This document shows, piece by piece, positions 53,832 through 63,321 of a DNA stretch of 64,000 nt. The first letter of the stretch is position 1. Every line of letters starts with the position of its first letter. The position numbers were made by a program, and so were the translations under genes. Source of the DNA: Methanoregula sp. (GTDB lineage Archaea; Halobacteriota; Methanomicrobia; Methanomicrobiales; Methanospirillaceae); assembly GCA_026394605.1 (NCBI GenBank), contig JAPKXY010000030.1, forward strand, positions 1-64,000, in the 5' to 3' direction. A model generated the notes under the pieces. That model had not been told where the DNA came from and ran no database searches. It saw nothing but the letters and a program-made list of their open reading frames with translations.

Positions 53832-54674
53832 TTATTTCTTTTTTGTAATTTTTATAACGACCGCAATTCCTCCGATCACGGAGAGCGCAAGCAGGGCAAG
53901 TAGGGGGGATATCGCGGTTTTTGTCAGGGTTATTGTGGGGGTCGCAACCGTTGTTGCGGGAAGTCGTGTGGTATTCACCGGGACAGGAGTTTTTATTGTT
54001 GTCAGGGGCTTAGTTGGAGAAGCATCACTGACATGGAACGTTATAGTCCCGATGAACCCTTTTGTATCTGTGAAATGGACCTCATAATCCCCACTGTTCC
54101 CGACGGGTACAATCCTTGTGAACTTTCCATCACCCGATTTCATATCCTTGCTTGTCTCAATCCACTGGGGGCCAAATAGCGGACCGCTGGGACTACGCAC
54201 CTCAATCTCAATGCCATCATTTCCGAGTTTTGTGATCGATCCCTCGATACGCAGCGCCTCGGCAATATCCTGATTGAGCGGCGATGTAATGGTAATTTCG
54301 CCGGAACGGTCGATGAGTTTGATGAGTTTCAGGTAGACCGAATCTGACCGCAGCCTTGGTTCGTCAGCGCCCCTGAACTGGATTTCCACTTTATAATTCC
54401 CGCCTTTCAATCCCTGGGTATCAAACAACGTATACTGGGTTTGTTGGTTATCCTGTATCGTAACGATCTTGCGCGCAATTTCTGTAGCGGTATACCGGGT
54501 TTCATAAAAGACAAGGTCAAAACTGGTTCCTGCGGGAAAGTCAGAATCGACGGAGATTTTCAGCGTCTGCCCGATCTGAATGCTCTCCGGGCAGTCAATA
54601 TACAGCCCGTATGCTGAGGCAGAACCGATAACCAGCAGGGAGAGGGTGATAATGAGGAATACCATCTTGTTCAT
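53832..54674 (-). CDS. Surface protein with C-terminal membrane anchor
   Basis: A 280-residue exported protein. It has an N-terminal signal (MNKMVFLIITLSLLVIGSAS), beta-rich domains (IDCPESIQIGQTLKISVD, ITITSPLNQDIAEALRIEGS), a Thr/Pro-rich stalk and a C-terminal helix followed by KITKKK. This architecture, with a sugar-ready stalk, is common in Methanomicrobiales surface proteins. The function is unknown. It is convergent with the winged-helix gene. Confidence 0.78.
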   Translation of the reverse strand: MNKMVFLIITLSLLVIGSASAYGLYIDCPESIQIGQTLKISVDSDFPAGTSFDLVFYETRYTATEIARKIVTIQDNQQTQYTLFDTQGLKGGNYKVEIQFRGADEPRLRSDSVYLKLIKLIDRSGEITITSPLNQDIAEALRIEGSITKLGNDGIEIEVRSPSGPLFGPQWIETSKDMKSGDGKFTRIVPVGNSGDYEVHFTDTKGFIGTITFHVSDASPTKPLTTIKTPVPVNTTRLPATTVATPTITLTKTAISPLLALLALSVIGGIAVVIKITKKK

Positions 54675-54747
54675 GTCTACATCATCGAACTCGAAAGGAA
54701 TAAGGATTTCTGCATGGGGAGTGGTAATCCATCATTAATCGAAAAAT

Positions 54748-55353
54748 TCATATCATATCAATAAAATTTTTTAAAAGTCTCAATCCCACGGCCCCGCTCT
54801 TTTCGGGATGGAACTGCACCCCGTATGCATTCTTATTCCAAATGGACGATGCAAACGGGCAGATATATGTGGTGGTTGTGAGGGTATGGTCAGGCAGGGT
54901 GTCAGCGTAATATGAGTGAACAAAATACACATACTCTTCCATAGCAAAACCATCAAAGAGCGGGTTCTCCGGTTTCTCCATATAGATAGAATTCCAGCCC
55001 ATGTGGGGCACTTTCATACCGATTGCGCGGGGAAAGCGCTTCACCAGTCCCGGGATCAACCCGAGCCCCGCATGGACGCCATGTTCCTCACTGACCTCCA
55101 TGAGCATTTGCATACCAAGGCAGATGCCGAGGAGGGGCACATGCTTTGTTGCTTCGATGACCATCGTCCTGAGTGATCCCAGTTGCTCCATGCCCTCGCG
55201 GAAGGCGCCGACACCTGGAAGCACGATCCCATCAGCAGATGTGATCGTGTCAGCATCCGCTGTAATAACGGCGTTTCCACCCGCATTTTCCAGCCCCCGG
55301 ATTACGCTGCGCAGGTTGCCCAGCCCGTAATCAACAATTGCTATCGTCCTCAA
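54748..55353 (-). CDS. hisH: Imidazole glycerol phosphate synthase glutaminase subunit
   Basis: A 201-residue class I amidotransferase that supplies ammonia to HisF in histidine synthesis. IAIVDYGLGNLRSV opens it, GICLGMQMLME contains the nucleophile Cys, and GVQFHPEKSG the His-Glu pair. The start is TTG at 55353, supported by GAGGGGCGGG upstream; the longer frame to 55389 lacks a site. It overlaps the PAPS-reductase-like gene by 23 bases. hisF is not in the window. Confidence 0.95.
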   Translation of the reverse strand: MRTIAIVDYGLGNLRSVIRGLENAGGNAVITADADTITSADGIVLPGVGAFREGMEQLGSLRTMVIEATKHVPLLGICLGMQMLMEVSEEHGVHAGLGLIPGLVKRFPRAIGMKVPHMGWNSIYMEKPENPLFDGFAMEEYVYFVHSYYADTLPDHTLTTTTYICPFASSIWNKNAYGVQFHPEKSGAVGLRLLKNFIDMI

Positions 55354-56752
55354 GTTCCCGCCCCTCTTTAAGTCTCCAGCGGCCGGCACATGCCCAGTCC
55401 TGTGGAAGACCGCGAAAGTGCTGCCATTCTTCGAGATGTTTGCTCCATCCTGCCCAGAGCACAGGATAGTCTACCTCGATCATGTGTATCAATGCCATAT
55501 CACTGGACGGGCACATGAAGCATCCGATCCTGTCCAGGCGGTGCTCATAGAGTATATTGTACGGTGCACGTTCCCGCATCAGATACAGCCAGACATGCAG
55601 TGCAGTCCAGTTGTGGATGGGTGCTGCGCAGAGCTGCGCAGGCACATTGGGATTTTTCCAGATGCGCCTGCTCTGGGCGCGGCGCAGGGATTCGTACTTC
55701 CGCTGACCGATAAACGAGAGGCATTCCCTCCATTGCGTCCGGATCAATTGCTGAACCGGATCCAGTTTACAGATTTTGCAGCACCAGCGGGCATTAATGG
55801 CTGGCGGTCCCCGCTGGTTGAAATGCTCCCAGAACCGGTTCTCGCTGGTCGTACTGAAAAGCTCGGTTTGATAGCGTTGTGCCACCTCTTTTACATTTGC
55901 GTAGGTTTCAGGAAACTCCATACCGGTGTCAGCAAAGAGCAGGGGGGTTTTCCCGATCGCTTTGTTGACAACAAGCAGAGTGGCAAGACTGTCCTTTCCT
56001 CCAGAATACGAAATATTTTTTGACAGTTCGGTGCGTGAGCAGACATCCTGCACGAACCGCACTGCGGCAGACTCAGATCTCTCCAGCACCCCATCGTTTG
56101 CTGTTACTGCATCATCCCATGTTGCTTTTCCACAGGTGATGGTTGACTTCACGTTCCTGCGGGTTTTTACGACCATGCCCCGGTGCATCGAACATGCGGT
56201 ATCCGCATCCACCCGCGCCCTGCCGACACCGATGCAGGTACTATCGCACGCGAGAATGAAGACCTCATCGCCAGCGAAAACTGCATCGTCGATTGACACC
56301 AGTCCCGGCGCGAGCACGCTCACCCCGTTGTCGCGGATTGCTGGTACGGCACCATCATCCACGACAACAACGTGCCGCACCGGTTTCAGAAGCGTTCCTG
56401 CTTCCGGGCGTGGAATAGGTTCCCACCGCCGCTCTTCTGGGATATACCGGATTGACCCGGGAATCCCTCCCCCCACAACAACCTCCTCCATCCGGTCCCT
56501 GTCCGGCACCTTATTGAGGAGTGCAAGATGACCTGCGGGAACAAGCGGGACGCCGAAATGATCTTCATAAATGGCGTTAATCAGGTTGAGGTCAGCCTGA
56601 AATGCAGGACGCGCATCTCCCGGGGGAGTCACCGGTACTTCCCTGGTTGCATTTCCGCAGTGGCACCGGTCGGCAAGCACCGGTACATGGCAGGAATCGC
56701 ACCAACGCAGAAGGATGCTGCCATGATACGAGGGGCGCATTGCTTTAGTCAT
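55331..56752 (-). CDS. PAPS reductase-like PP-loop protein with zinc ribbon
   Basis: A 473-residue protein. The N-terminus has a Cys pair set (RWCDSCHVPVLADRCHCG) forming a zinc ribbon. A PUA-like domain (about 150-230) follows, and then an adenylate-binding PP-loop NISYSGGKDSLATLLVV, CCKICKLDP and a CFMCPSSD cysteine cluster. Such COG0175 members in methanogens are linked to sulfur or tRNA-thiolation chemistry, but the substrate is unknown. The start at 56752 is uncertain, as no ribosome site is seen. It precedes hisH in the same transcript. Confidence 0.8.
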   Translation of the reverse strand: MTKAMRPSYHGSILLRWCDSCHVPVLADRCHCGNATREVPVTPPGDARPAFQADLNLINAIYEDHFGVPLVPAGHLALLNKVPDRDRMEEVVVGGGIPGSIRYIPEERRWEPIPRPEAGTLLKPVRHVVVVDDGAVPAIRDNGVSVLAPGLVSIDDAVFAGDEVFILACDSTCIGVGRARVDADTACSMHRGMVVKTRRNVKSTITCGKATWDDAVTANDGVLERSESAAVRFVQDVCSRTELSKNISYSGGKDSLATLLVVNKAIGKTPLLFADTGMEFPETYANVKEVAQRYQTELFSTTSENRFWEHFNQRGPPAINARWCCKICKLDPVQQLIRTQWRECLSFIGQRKYESLRRAQSRRIWKNPNVPAQLCAAPIHNWTALHVWLYLMRERAPYNILYEHRLDRIGCFMCPSSDMALIHMIEVDYPVLWAGWSKHLEEWQHFRGLPQDWACAGRWRLKEGRELEDDSNC

Positions 56753-56859
56753 ACGCACTGCGGGAATAAAAAATATGTGAGATGCTGAATCCGGATTGTT
56801 TATTACGGAAAATACGACAACAATAAAAATTTTAACATGGGTGTCTCATCAGTGATTTT

Positions 56860-57201
56860 TCACGAGGAGCCGTTTTGTTCTTCTGGCTGGGGTTCGAGGA
56901 GGGCGATTAGTCCGGCACTTCCGAAACAGATGATGGCAGGGGCGTAGAGATACAAAATATTGAGTGTGCCCGCCAGAGGAGCGGTAATCAGGATCCATAC
57001 TGCCGAGGAGAGAAGCATCCAGCCTGCGAATTTTGTTTCACTTGCTGCGATTGCGGCACCCATCAACCCCATGCTTGAAAAAAGAGCTGCCTGGACACCT
57101 GAGAGGGTATATTCATTGGAGGTAGCGGTGACAAGAACAAACAGTGCTGCTGCCAACCCGAAAAACCCTCCTGTAACGCCGATAATAAAAGATCGCTTCA
57201 T
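56860..57201 (-). CDS. Four-helix membrane protein
   Basis: A 113-residue hydrophobic protein with four predicted membrane helices (for example IIGVTGGFFGLAAALFVLVT and GWMLLSSAVWILITAPLAG) and a short charged C-terminus. It resembles small DUF4064-like membrane proteins, but I cannot assign a family. It is separated by about 100 bases from its neighbours. Confidence 0.6.
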   Translation of the reverse strand: MKRSFIIGVTGGFFGLAAALFVLVTATSNEYTLSGVQAALFSSMGLMGAAIAASETKFAGWMLLSSAVWILITAPLAGTLNILYLYAPAIICFGSAGLIALLEPQPEEQNGSS

Positions 57202-57530
57202 ATGATTTCTGTTTGGTGGATTGCAGATAAATTTTTTATTGTTTTGTTAAAATACGATTTAAAAAAAACCGCGCAAGCCTAATTGACACAAATATGCTGT
57301 CTGAAAAATTGAAATCAAATAAAAAAAATGGCATCTTTGGTTTATATTTTCCGTCGATGTAATCAGGTGAAAATGAAAAAAAGAGCAATTCAAATCGATC
57401 GCAAGGATTGTAAAAAAAAAACATGGCAGATGATCCGTGAATCAGATTTCCGACTATAAATCACCACAAATATTTTAAATAATTAAATTAATCAGTTTAA
57501 TAACGAAATGTGGCAGGAGGTGGACTCGTA
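57202..57530. other. AT-rich intergenic stretch
   Basis: No gene is credible in these 330 bases. The right end (from about 57460) is very AT-rich and presumably contains the promoter of the 26-codon Lys/Ala gene, ending in GGAGGTG (57516-57522). Confidence 0.5.
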
Positions 57531-57611
57531 ATGGCAGTAGCAAAGAAAATGGCGGCGAAGAAGCCCGTAGCCAAGAAACCAGCCGCAAAGAAGGCAGCAA
57601 AGAAGAAGTAA
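57531..57611 (+). CDS. 26-residue Lys/Ala-rich peptide (histone H1-tail-like)
   Basis: ATG to TAA encodes MAVAKKMAAKKPVAKKPAAK followed by KAAKKK. GGAGGTG at 57516-57522 lies eight bases before the ATG, the strongest ribosome site in the region. The composition matches the C-terminal tails of histone H1 and the bacterial HC2-like proteins, which bind DNA nonspecifically. It lies upstream of the convergent tRNA-Gly. The function is inferred from composition only. Confidence 0.65.
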   Translation: MAVAKKMAAKKPVAKKPAAKKAAKKK

Positions 57612-57704
57612 CGCACAAGTGATTCTTCTTTTTCTAAACATCCCGTTTTTTAATAAAATTACAATTTTTTTAGGAAACGCTCACAAAAAAGAATTATTCT
57701 ACCA

Positions 57705-57776
57705 TGCGCCGACCGGGACTCGAACCCGGGTTTAGGCGTTGGCAACGCCTAGTGATAACCACTACACTATCGGCGC
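57705..57776 (-). tRNA. tRNA-Gly (GCC)
   Basis: The minus strand folds as a tRNA with acceptor GCGCCGA/TCGGCGC, anticodon stem AGGCG/CGCCT around TTGCCAA (anticodon GCC), and T-arm CCGGG-TTCGAGT-CCCGG. No intron and no encoded CCA. Confidence 0.95.
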
Positions 57777-57985
57777 AAAATTTGGACTCGCGCTTTCAAA
57801 GGTGGGCAGTCAAAGAATAAAAGTATATCGTAATTCGGGGATGGCAGGTGTACATCCGTCCATAAATCCACGATAGTGCTGACCGCATTGCAGCCCGTTG
57901 CTTTTCTCTCATTTCATGTTTTAATCTCAATTACCGGCTCATACTCCAACACCTTAATGTAACGCAATTGCGAATCTAATAACTG

Positions 57986-58612
57986 ATGACCCCGCTCTTT
58001 GTTGATCTTACCGGTAAACGCGTGGTGATCTTTGGAGGAGGGAACGTGGCAGCACGCAAGGCGGTTTTTTTTTGTGTCAATGCAGATGTGCTCGTAGTCA
58101 GCCGTTCATTTTCCAGAACAATCACTGCACTTCCTGTAAGCCGGCGGGAACTGGATGTTGCTCTGGTATCCGATACGGTACTGGAACGCATTTTACACGG
58201 TGCCTTCATCGGTGTTGCGGCACTCTCTGACCGTGAACAGAACAACCGGATCGGCAGGATTTGCAGAAACAGGGAAATTCTGTTCAATAATGCAAATGGC
58301 GAACGCGGCGATCTCATCATCCCATCGGCAAGCCGGGGAAAACATTATACGATTGCAATGAGTACTGACGGGGAGAGTCCAGCGGTATCCCGATTTGTCA
58401 GGGAGCAGATAGGGGCAATGTTCTCCCACCTTGATGAAATGATCGTTTTCCAGGGCATCCTGCGGCAGAGGCTCAAAGCGGTGGAACCGTCACAGAAACG
58501 GCGAAGTGAGATCCTCTGGGATGTGTTGAACGATCCGAGCGTCTGGGATGCGCTGGGGCGTTCATCAACAGAGGCACACGAGATCGTGAAACTGAGGTAC
58601 CTGCATGGTTGA
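57986..58612 (+). CDS. Precorrin-2 dehydrogenase (sirohaem synthase N-terminal type)
   Basis: A 208-residue NAD-binding protein that oxidises precorrin-2 to sirohydrochlorin and may also insert iron. VVIFGGGNVAARKAVFF is the dinucleotide loop and ANGERGDLIIPSASRG the catalytic region. Sirohydrochlorin is the branch point to F430 and sirohaem in methanogens. It overlaps hemA by eight bases and so opens the tetrapyrrole operon. Confidence 0.92.
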   Translation: MTPLFVDLTGKRVVIFGGGNVAARKAVFFCVNADVLVVSRSFSRTITALPVSRRELDVALVSDTVLERILHGAFIGVAALSDREQNNRIGRICRNREILFNNANGERGDLIIPSASRGKHYTIAMSTDGESPAVSRFVREQIGAMFSHLDEMIVFQGILRQRLKAVEPSQKRRSEILWDVLNDPSVWDALGRSSTEAHEIVKLRYLHG

Positions 58613-59891
58613 ATATGGCGCAGCTCCGATTGCAATTGCCGGTTTGAGCCACCACACAGCCCATGTTGCCGCGCTCGAAGCATTCCGATTTTTAAATGAG
58701 GGGGAGTTCCTCAGGAGTGCTGCAGAACGATTCAAGGGAGTCCTCCTTCTCCAGACATGCAACCGCGTGGAGGTGATCGTGCAGGGCGAAGCAGCGGCGC
58801 TTTCTGATTTTTTACAGGAACGGGAACGGCACGGATTCTTTGTCAGGGAAGGGACAGACGCGCTCAGGCACCTCTTTGAACTCGCAGCCGGCGTCGATTC
58901 AATGATCGTGGGTGAGGACCAGATCATCGGACAGCTCAAAAAAGCGCTCGCTGATGCACAAGCGGCGACAACGAGCAGCAACCTTCTCGAGATCTGCATC
59001 AATAAAGCCGTGCACGTTGGCATTGAAGTCCGCAAACGGACCGAGATCAACCGCGGGGCGGTATCGGTCGGATCGGCGGCGGTGCTCCTTGCGGAATCTC
59101 AGCTTGGAACCCTTGAAGGTAGACATATCCTTGTCATCGGCAGCGGGGAGATGGGACGTCTTGTCGCCCAGGCACTTGCGGCAAAGCACCTGACAGCGAT
59201 GTATGTCGCAAACAGGACATACGGGCGTGCAAAGATCCTTGCGGACAAAATCGGGGGCAAGGCGGTACGGCTGTCCGAACTTTACCATTACATCACACTT
59301 TCGGATGTTATCATCTCCTGCACGTCAGCCCCCCACCCGATCATCCACAAACAGGATCTCAAACAGGCGATGAAGGCGCGGTGCTGGCCGGTCGAGGGGC
59401 ACCCCTACCCGCTTATCCTGATCGATATTGCACAGCCGCGCGACGTTGAGGAAGGGGCTGAAGCAATCGACGGCGTCCGGCTCTTTACCATCGACAACCT
59501 GCGCATGATCAACGAGCAGACGATGAATAACCGGAAAGCGGAGGCAGAGCGGGCGCGGCAGTTTATTGAAGACGAACTCATCCTCTTTCTCCGTCAATTG
59601 AACAGGAAGACCGCAGATGATATCCTTGCCTCGCTCCATAGCTGGGCAGAGGCGGTTCGTACAAGGGAACGGGATAGGGCGATTGCGCGACTGGGGTGTT
59701 CTGATGAACGAACCGCGGGGGTTGTTGACGATCTCACCCGGGTGCTTGCAAAAAAACTACTGACCGATGCCACGTTTGCGATACGAGCGAGTGCCGAATT
59801 AGGCGATCTTGAAGCAGCAGAATCATTGCTCAGGGCAATTACGCAGGGAGAGCGGCTCTCCTGCGATCCTCATGCATCCAGGAAAAAATAA
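58605..59891 (+). CDS. hemA: Glutamyl-tRNA reductase
   Basis: A 428-residue enzyme that reduces glutamyl-tRNA to glutamate-1-semialdehyde, the first committed step. LLLQTCNRVEVIV contains the catalytic Cys, VDSMIVGEDQIIGQLK the specificity loop and ILVIGSGEMGRLVAQAL the NADPH site. It begins within the precorrin-2 dehydrogenase gene; an ATG four codons later is possible. hemL later in the cluster uses its product. Confidence 0.97.
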   Translation: MVEYGAAPIAIAGLSHHTAHVAALEAFRFLNEGEFLRSAAERFKGVLLLQTCNRVEVIVQGEAAALSDFLQERERHGFFVREGTDALRHLFELAAGVDSMIVGEDQIIGQLKKALADAQAATTSSNLLEICINKAVHVGIEVRKRTEINRGAVSVGSAAVLLAESQLGTLEGRHILVIGSGEMGRLVAQALAAKHLTAMYVANRTYGRAKILADKIGGKAVRLSELYHYITLSDVIISCTSAPHPIIHKQDLKQAMKARCWPVEGHPYPLILIDIAQPRDVEEGAEAIDGVRLFTIDNLRMINEQTMNNRKAEAERARQFIEDELILFLRQLNRKTADDILASLHSWAEAVRTRERDRAIARLGCSDERTAGVVDDLTRVLAKKLLTDATFAIRASAELGDLEAAESLLRAITQGERLSCDPHASRKK

Positions 59892-59909
59892 ATTTTCTGT
59901 CAATGTGTA

Positions 59910-60509
59910 TTAAAAGAAGATTTCCTCGCGAGGGAACCTGAATTTCTGCAGTGGTGCATCTGCAGCATACCCGATAGCGCAGAGAACCGTAGGGACAAGG
60001 TGTTCGGGTAAAAAGAGCAAATCTGCATACGCTGCAGGGTTAAATCCCCCCATGGGACAGGAATCGAACCCGAGTGCCTTTGCCCCATTCACCGCATTGC
60101 AGAGCGCGATGTGCACCTGCTCGCGTGCGAACGCAAGACGCCGCTCCGGGCTCATTGCGGCGACATATCCTTTCATCAGCCCGGTATATTGCGCGATTAC
60201 GTTCTTTGGCATCGCTGTCCGGTTGAGTGCATTCTCGACCTTTCCGATAAGCGGCTCAAGCTCGGGATTGGCACAGAAGACCAGCAGGTGCGAACACGTG
60301 GTCACCTGTGGCTGGCTGTTGGTGGCAGGCAGCAGCTTCTCTTTGATCCTTGCAGCGGTGACCACTTTGATCTTCCATGGCTGGAGGTTGAATGCGGATG
60401 GTGAGTACCGGATAATATCCAGAAGCTTGAGCACCTGTGCCTCATTGATCATCCTGCCGTCAAATTTTTTTGTTGCGTAGCGCTGCATCACAATATCGGT
60501 ATAATCCAT
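59910..60509 (-). CDS. Nitroreductase-family FMN oxidoreductase
   Basis: A 199-residue protein with MQRYATKKFDGRMI and SPSAFNLQPWKIKVVTA (FMN-binding), and GFDSCPMGGFNPAAYADLL. The family reduces nitro compounds or other electron acceptors using NAD(P)H and FMN. The start at 60509 (MDYTDIVMQ) has GAGGGTG upstream. It is inserted, on the minus strand, between hemA and hemB, without evident connection to tetrapyrroles. Confidence 0.9.
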   Translation of the reverse strand: MDYTDIVMQRYATKKFDGRMINEAQVLKLLDIIRYSPSAFNLQPWKIKVVTAARIKEKLLPATNSQPQVTTCSHLLVFCANPELEPLIGKVENALNRTAMPKNVIAQYTGLMKGYVAAMSPERRLAFAREQVHIALCNAVNGAKALGFDSCPMGGFNPAAYADLLFLPEHLVPTVLCAIGYAADAPLQKFRFPREEIFF

Positions 60510-60612
60510 AGAACACCCTCTCATCCGGTCATGTTTACAATCTCTGGTAGTGCGTCAGGGTATAAAAGATGAGATGAGTCTGCACAATAAAAGATGACGA
60601 TGCGGGATGCAG

Positions 60613-60924
60613 TCAGGCAGTTTTTTTGACAGTTGTGGTACTCCGTTGCTCCTGTTCTGTTCCCCGGATGCAGTGGTAAGCTTTCTGGAGTCCCGCCACA
60701 TCTTTGACCGGACACGTCGGGCAGATGCACCCTTTCTTCTCGAATGTGCACGTCGGACTGCGCCCGATGATGCAGTAGAGCTGTTCATATTTCTCGCGCA
60801 TGCACTCATTATAAGTCGGGCAACCGCTGCACACACAGAGGTCTTTTTGTTCAGCGATGAGCCGTGCACTTCCCGTCTCGTCCATTGTTGTCAACTTCTG
60901 AAGGAATTCTTCAAATCTGTCCAC
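60613..60924 (-). CDS. DUF2769 cysteine-rich protein
   Basis: A 103-residue protein matching DUF2769: CVCSGCPTYNECMREK and CTFEKKGCICPTCPV. The clustered cysteines suggest an iron-sulfur or zinc site. It is typical of methanogens, with function unknown. The start is probably GTG at 60924 (DRFEEFLQKLTTM follows) with GGTGGTG upstream; an ATG six codons earlier lacks a site. It lies upstream of the nitroreductase gene on the same strand. Confidence 0.8.
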   Translation of the reverse strand: MDRFEEFLQKLTTMDETGSARLIAEQKDLCVCSGCPTYNECMREKYEQLYCIIGRSPTCTFEKKGCICPTCPVKDVAGLQKAYHCIRGTEQEQRSTTTVKKTA

Positions 60925-61106
60925 ACAACACCACCCCTTCATTCAGGAGTAAGTACATAATAAAAAATTCGGTATATTTTAATGCATGCCCGCTCACAAC
61001 CCCTACCCATCAATTGCCGACGGGGAATCCGCCAACGAATTGTAAACCATAAATAGCATCGCTCCTCAATTGGATACTGGAGATTCTTTTTACTGGCTGG
61101 TGACTG

Positions 61107-62093
61107 ATGATGTTTCCTGCACGACGGATGAGAAGGTCACGCTCACGCAACATCCAGCCGATGTTGCAACAGACCAGTCTTTCAACAAATGATCTTGTGG
61201 TCCCGCTTTTTATCGATGAGAGCATCTCACGTAAAAAACCTATCGGCTCAATGCCCGATCAGGTGCGGTACCCGATTGGTGGAATCGGACGTGTTGCAGA
61301 CGGGTTATGGGATCACGGGTTGCGGGCGATTCTCCTGTTCGGCATCCCAAAGAAAAAAGACACCGGGGCAACCGCCGCATATGCAGAAAACGGCGTTATA
61401 CAGCAGGCAGTGCGGGAGATCAAAACGGTCGTTCCTGATATGGTGGTAATCACGGATGTCTGTGCCTGTGAATATACGAGCCACGGTCATTGCGGGATTA
61501 TCGGAACGACGCGCTCAGGCACTGACCTCCTCAACGACCCATCGCTCGAACTTATGAACAGGATTGCGGTCAGCCATGCAGAAGCCGGTGCGGATGTGGT
61601 TGCCCCTTCATGCATGCTCGACGGCATGGTCGCGTCAATCCGATCGGCTCTGGATGGTGATGGACGCGAGGATGTGCTGATCATGTCGTACTCCACCAAG
61701 TTTAACTCCGTCTTTTATGGTCCATTCCGGGAGGCGGCGGATTCGGGATACTCGTTTGGCGACCGTTCCAGCTACCAGATCAATCCGGCAAATAAACGGG
61801 AGGCGTTTCTTGAATCAGAGCTCGATGCAAAGGAGGGCGCCGATATCCTGATGGTCAAGCCGGCGGGGTTCTATCTCGATGTGCTTGCTGAGATCGCTAC
61901 GCTCGGCCTGCCCATTGCCGCGTTTCAGGTGAGCGGGGAGTATTCAATGATCAAAGCTGCGGCGCAGCGTGGCTGGATCGACGAGAAGGAGGCTGTCCTC
62001 GAGAGTCTCACCTGCATCAAACGCGCAGGGGCAGATCTCATCATCAGCTATTTTGCCCGGGACGTTGCGGGGTGGCTTGATGAAGTCAAGTGA
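61107..62093 (+). CDS. hemB: Porphobilinogen synthase
   Basis: A 328-residue enzyme that condenses two aminolevulinates. [14 protein letters not shown] carries the zinc-binding cysteines, [16 protein letters not shown] and [15 protein letters not shown] hold the two Schiff-base lysines, and [13 protein letters not shown] follows. GGTGA precedes ATG at 61107. The stop overlaps hemL by 14 bases. Confidence 0.97.
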   Translation: MMFPARRMRRSRSRNIQPMLQQTSLSTNDLVVPLFIDESISRKKPIGSMPDQVRYPIGGIGRVADGLWDHGLRAILLFGIPKKKDTGATAAYAENGVIQQAVREIKTVVPDMVVITDVCACEYTSHGHCGIIGTTRSGTDLLNDPSLELMNRIAVSHAEAGADVVAPSCMLDGMVASIRSALDGDGREDVLIMSYSTKFNSVFYGPFREAADSGYSFGDRSSYQINPANKREAFLESELDAKEGADILMVKPAGFYLDVLAEIATLGLPIAAFQVSGEYSMIKAAAQRGWIDEKEAVLESLTCIKRAGADLIISYFARDVAGWLDEVK

Positions 62094-63321
62094 ACTGTTT
62101 GCTTCTGCCCGACACCTGATGCCCGGCGGGGTCAGCAGCCCGGTGCGTGCCATCCAGCCCTATCCTTTCTATGTATCCCATGCGGGCGGGTCCCGTCTCT
62201 TTACCGTTGACGGAAAGCACCTGATCGACTGCTGCCTTGCCTATGGTCCCCTCATCCTTGGTCATGCCAGCCCGGTTATCAAAGCAGCGATCGCAGCACA
62301 GCTGGAGAACGGATGGCTCTATGGCACGCCTGTACCACTTGAACCTGAATTTGCGCGCACAATAACCGCTGATCATCCGGGTATGGATATGGTGAGGTTC
62401 GTTTCGAGCGGTTCAGAAGCAACGATGGCGGCGATCCGGCTTGCGAGAGGTTTTACTAAAAAAAAGGATATCGTGAAAGTTGAAGGAGGGTTTCACGGCG
62501 CCCATGATGCGGTGCTCGTAAAAGCAGGTTCCGGTGCAACGACGCTTGGCATGCCAGATTCCGCAGGCATCCCTGCTGATGTGGTCGCCCATACCCGGCA
62601 GGTGCCGTTCAATGACCCTGAGGCACTGGAAAGCCTGCTTTCGAAGAACAATGACGTCGCTGCGCTCATCATCGAGCCGGTGCTCGGTAACATCGGGCTG
62701 ATCGTTCCTGATAAGAACTACCTTCAGGAGATCCGGTCAATCACCCGCGCCTGTGATGTCCTGCTGATCTTTGATGAGGTGATCACCGGTTACCGGCTTG
62801 GCATCGGTGGCGCACAGGTGAGATATGGTGTAAAACCCGATCTGACTACCCTGGGTAAGATTATCGGAGGGGGGCTGCCGATCGGCGCATTTCTGGGCAG
62901 GCGCGAGATCATGGAAATGGTGGCGCCCGCAGGCCCGGTATACCAGGCTGGTACATTTTCAGGAAACCCGCTCTCTCTCTCTGCCGGCATCGCGACAGTG
63001 CGGTGGCTGCACGAACACCGGAATGCATATGCGGTTCTTGAGAATAACACGCGTGCGATCGAGGAGTTGATCAAGGATGGGGGCACGGGTTCGTTTGTCC
63101 GGCTGGGATCGATGTTCAAGTACTTTTTCAGGAACGCACCTCCGCGCAACTACCGCGAGGTGAAGGAATGTGATACCGGTGCATTCCACCGGTTCTGGAC
63201 ACGTATGCTTGAACAGGGCATCTTCCTTCCCCCCTCGCAGTTTGAAACCAACTTCCTGTCAGTTATGCATACCGATCAGGATATCCAGGCTATTGCTGCG
63301 GGTTATCGATCATGTCTATAA
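62080..63321 (+). CDS. hemL: Glutamate-1-semialdehyde 2,1-aminomutase
   Basis: A 413-residue PLP enzyme forming aminolevulinate. The start at 62080 gives [20 protein letters not shown], the family N-terminus. [33 protein letters not shown] and [18 protein letters not shown] (PLP Lys) are present. The longer open frame to 61969 is antisense noise over hemB. Its stop overlaps hemC by ten bases. Confidence 0.97.
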   Translation: MKSSELFASARHLMPGGVSSPVRAIQPYPFYVSHAGGSRLFTVDGKHLIDCCLAYGPLILGHASPVIKAAIAAQLENGWLYGTPVPLEPEFARTITADHPGMDMVRFVSSGSEATMAAIRLARGFTKKKDIVKVEGGFHGAHDAVLVKAGSGATTLGMPDSAGIPADVVAHTRQVPFNDPEALESLLSKNNDVAALIIEPVLGNIGLIVPDKNYLQEIRSITRACDVLLIFDEVITGYRLGIGGAQVRYGVKPDLTTLGKIIGGGLPIGAFLGRREIMEMVAPAGPVYQAGTFSGNPLSLSAGIATVRWLHEHRNAYAVLENNTRAIEELIKDGGTGSFVRLGSMFKYFFRNAPPRNYREVKECDTGAFHRFWTRMLEQGIFLPPSQFETNFLSVMHTDQDIQAIAAGYRSCL

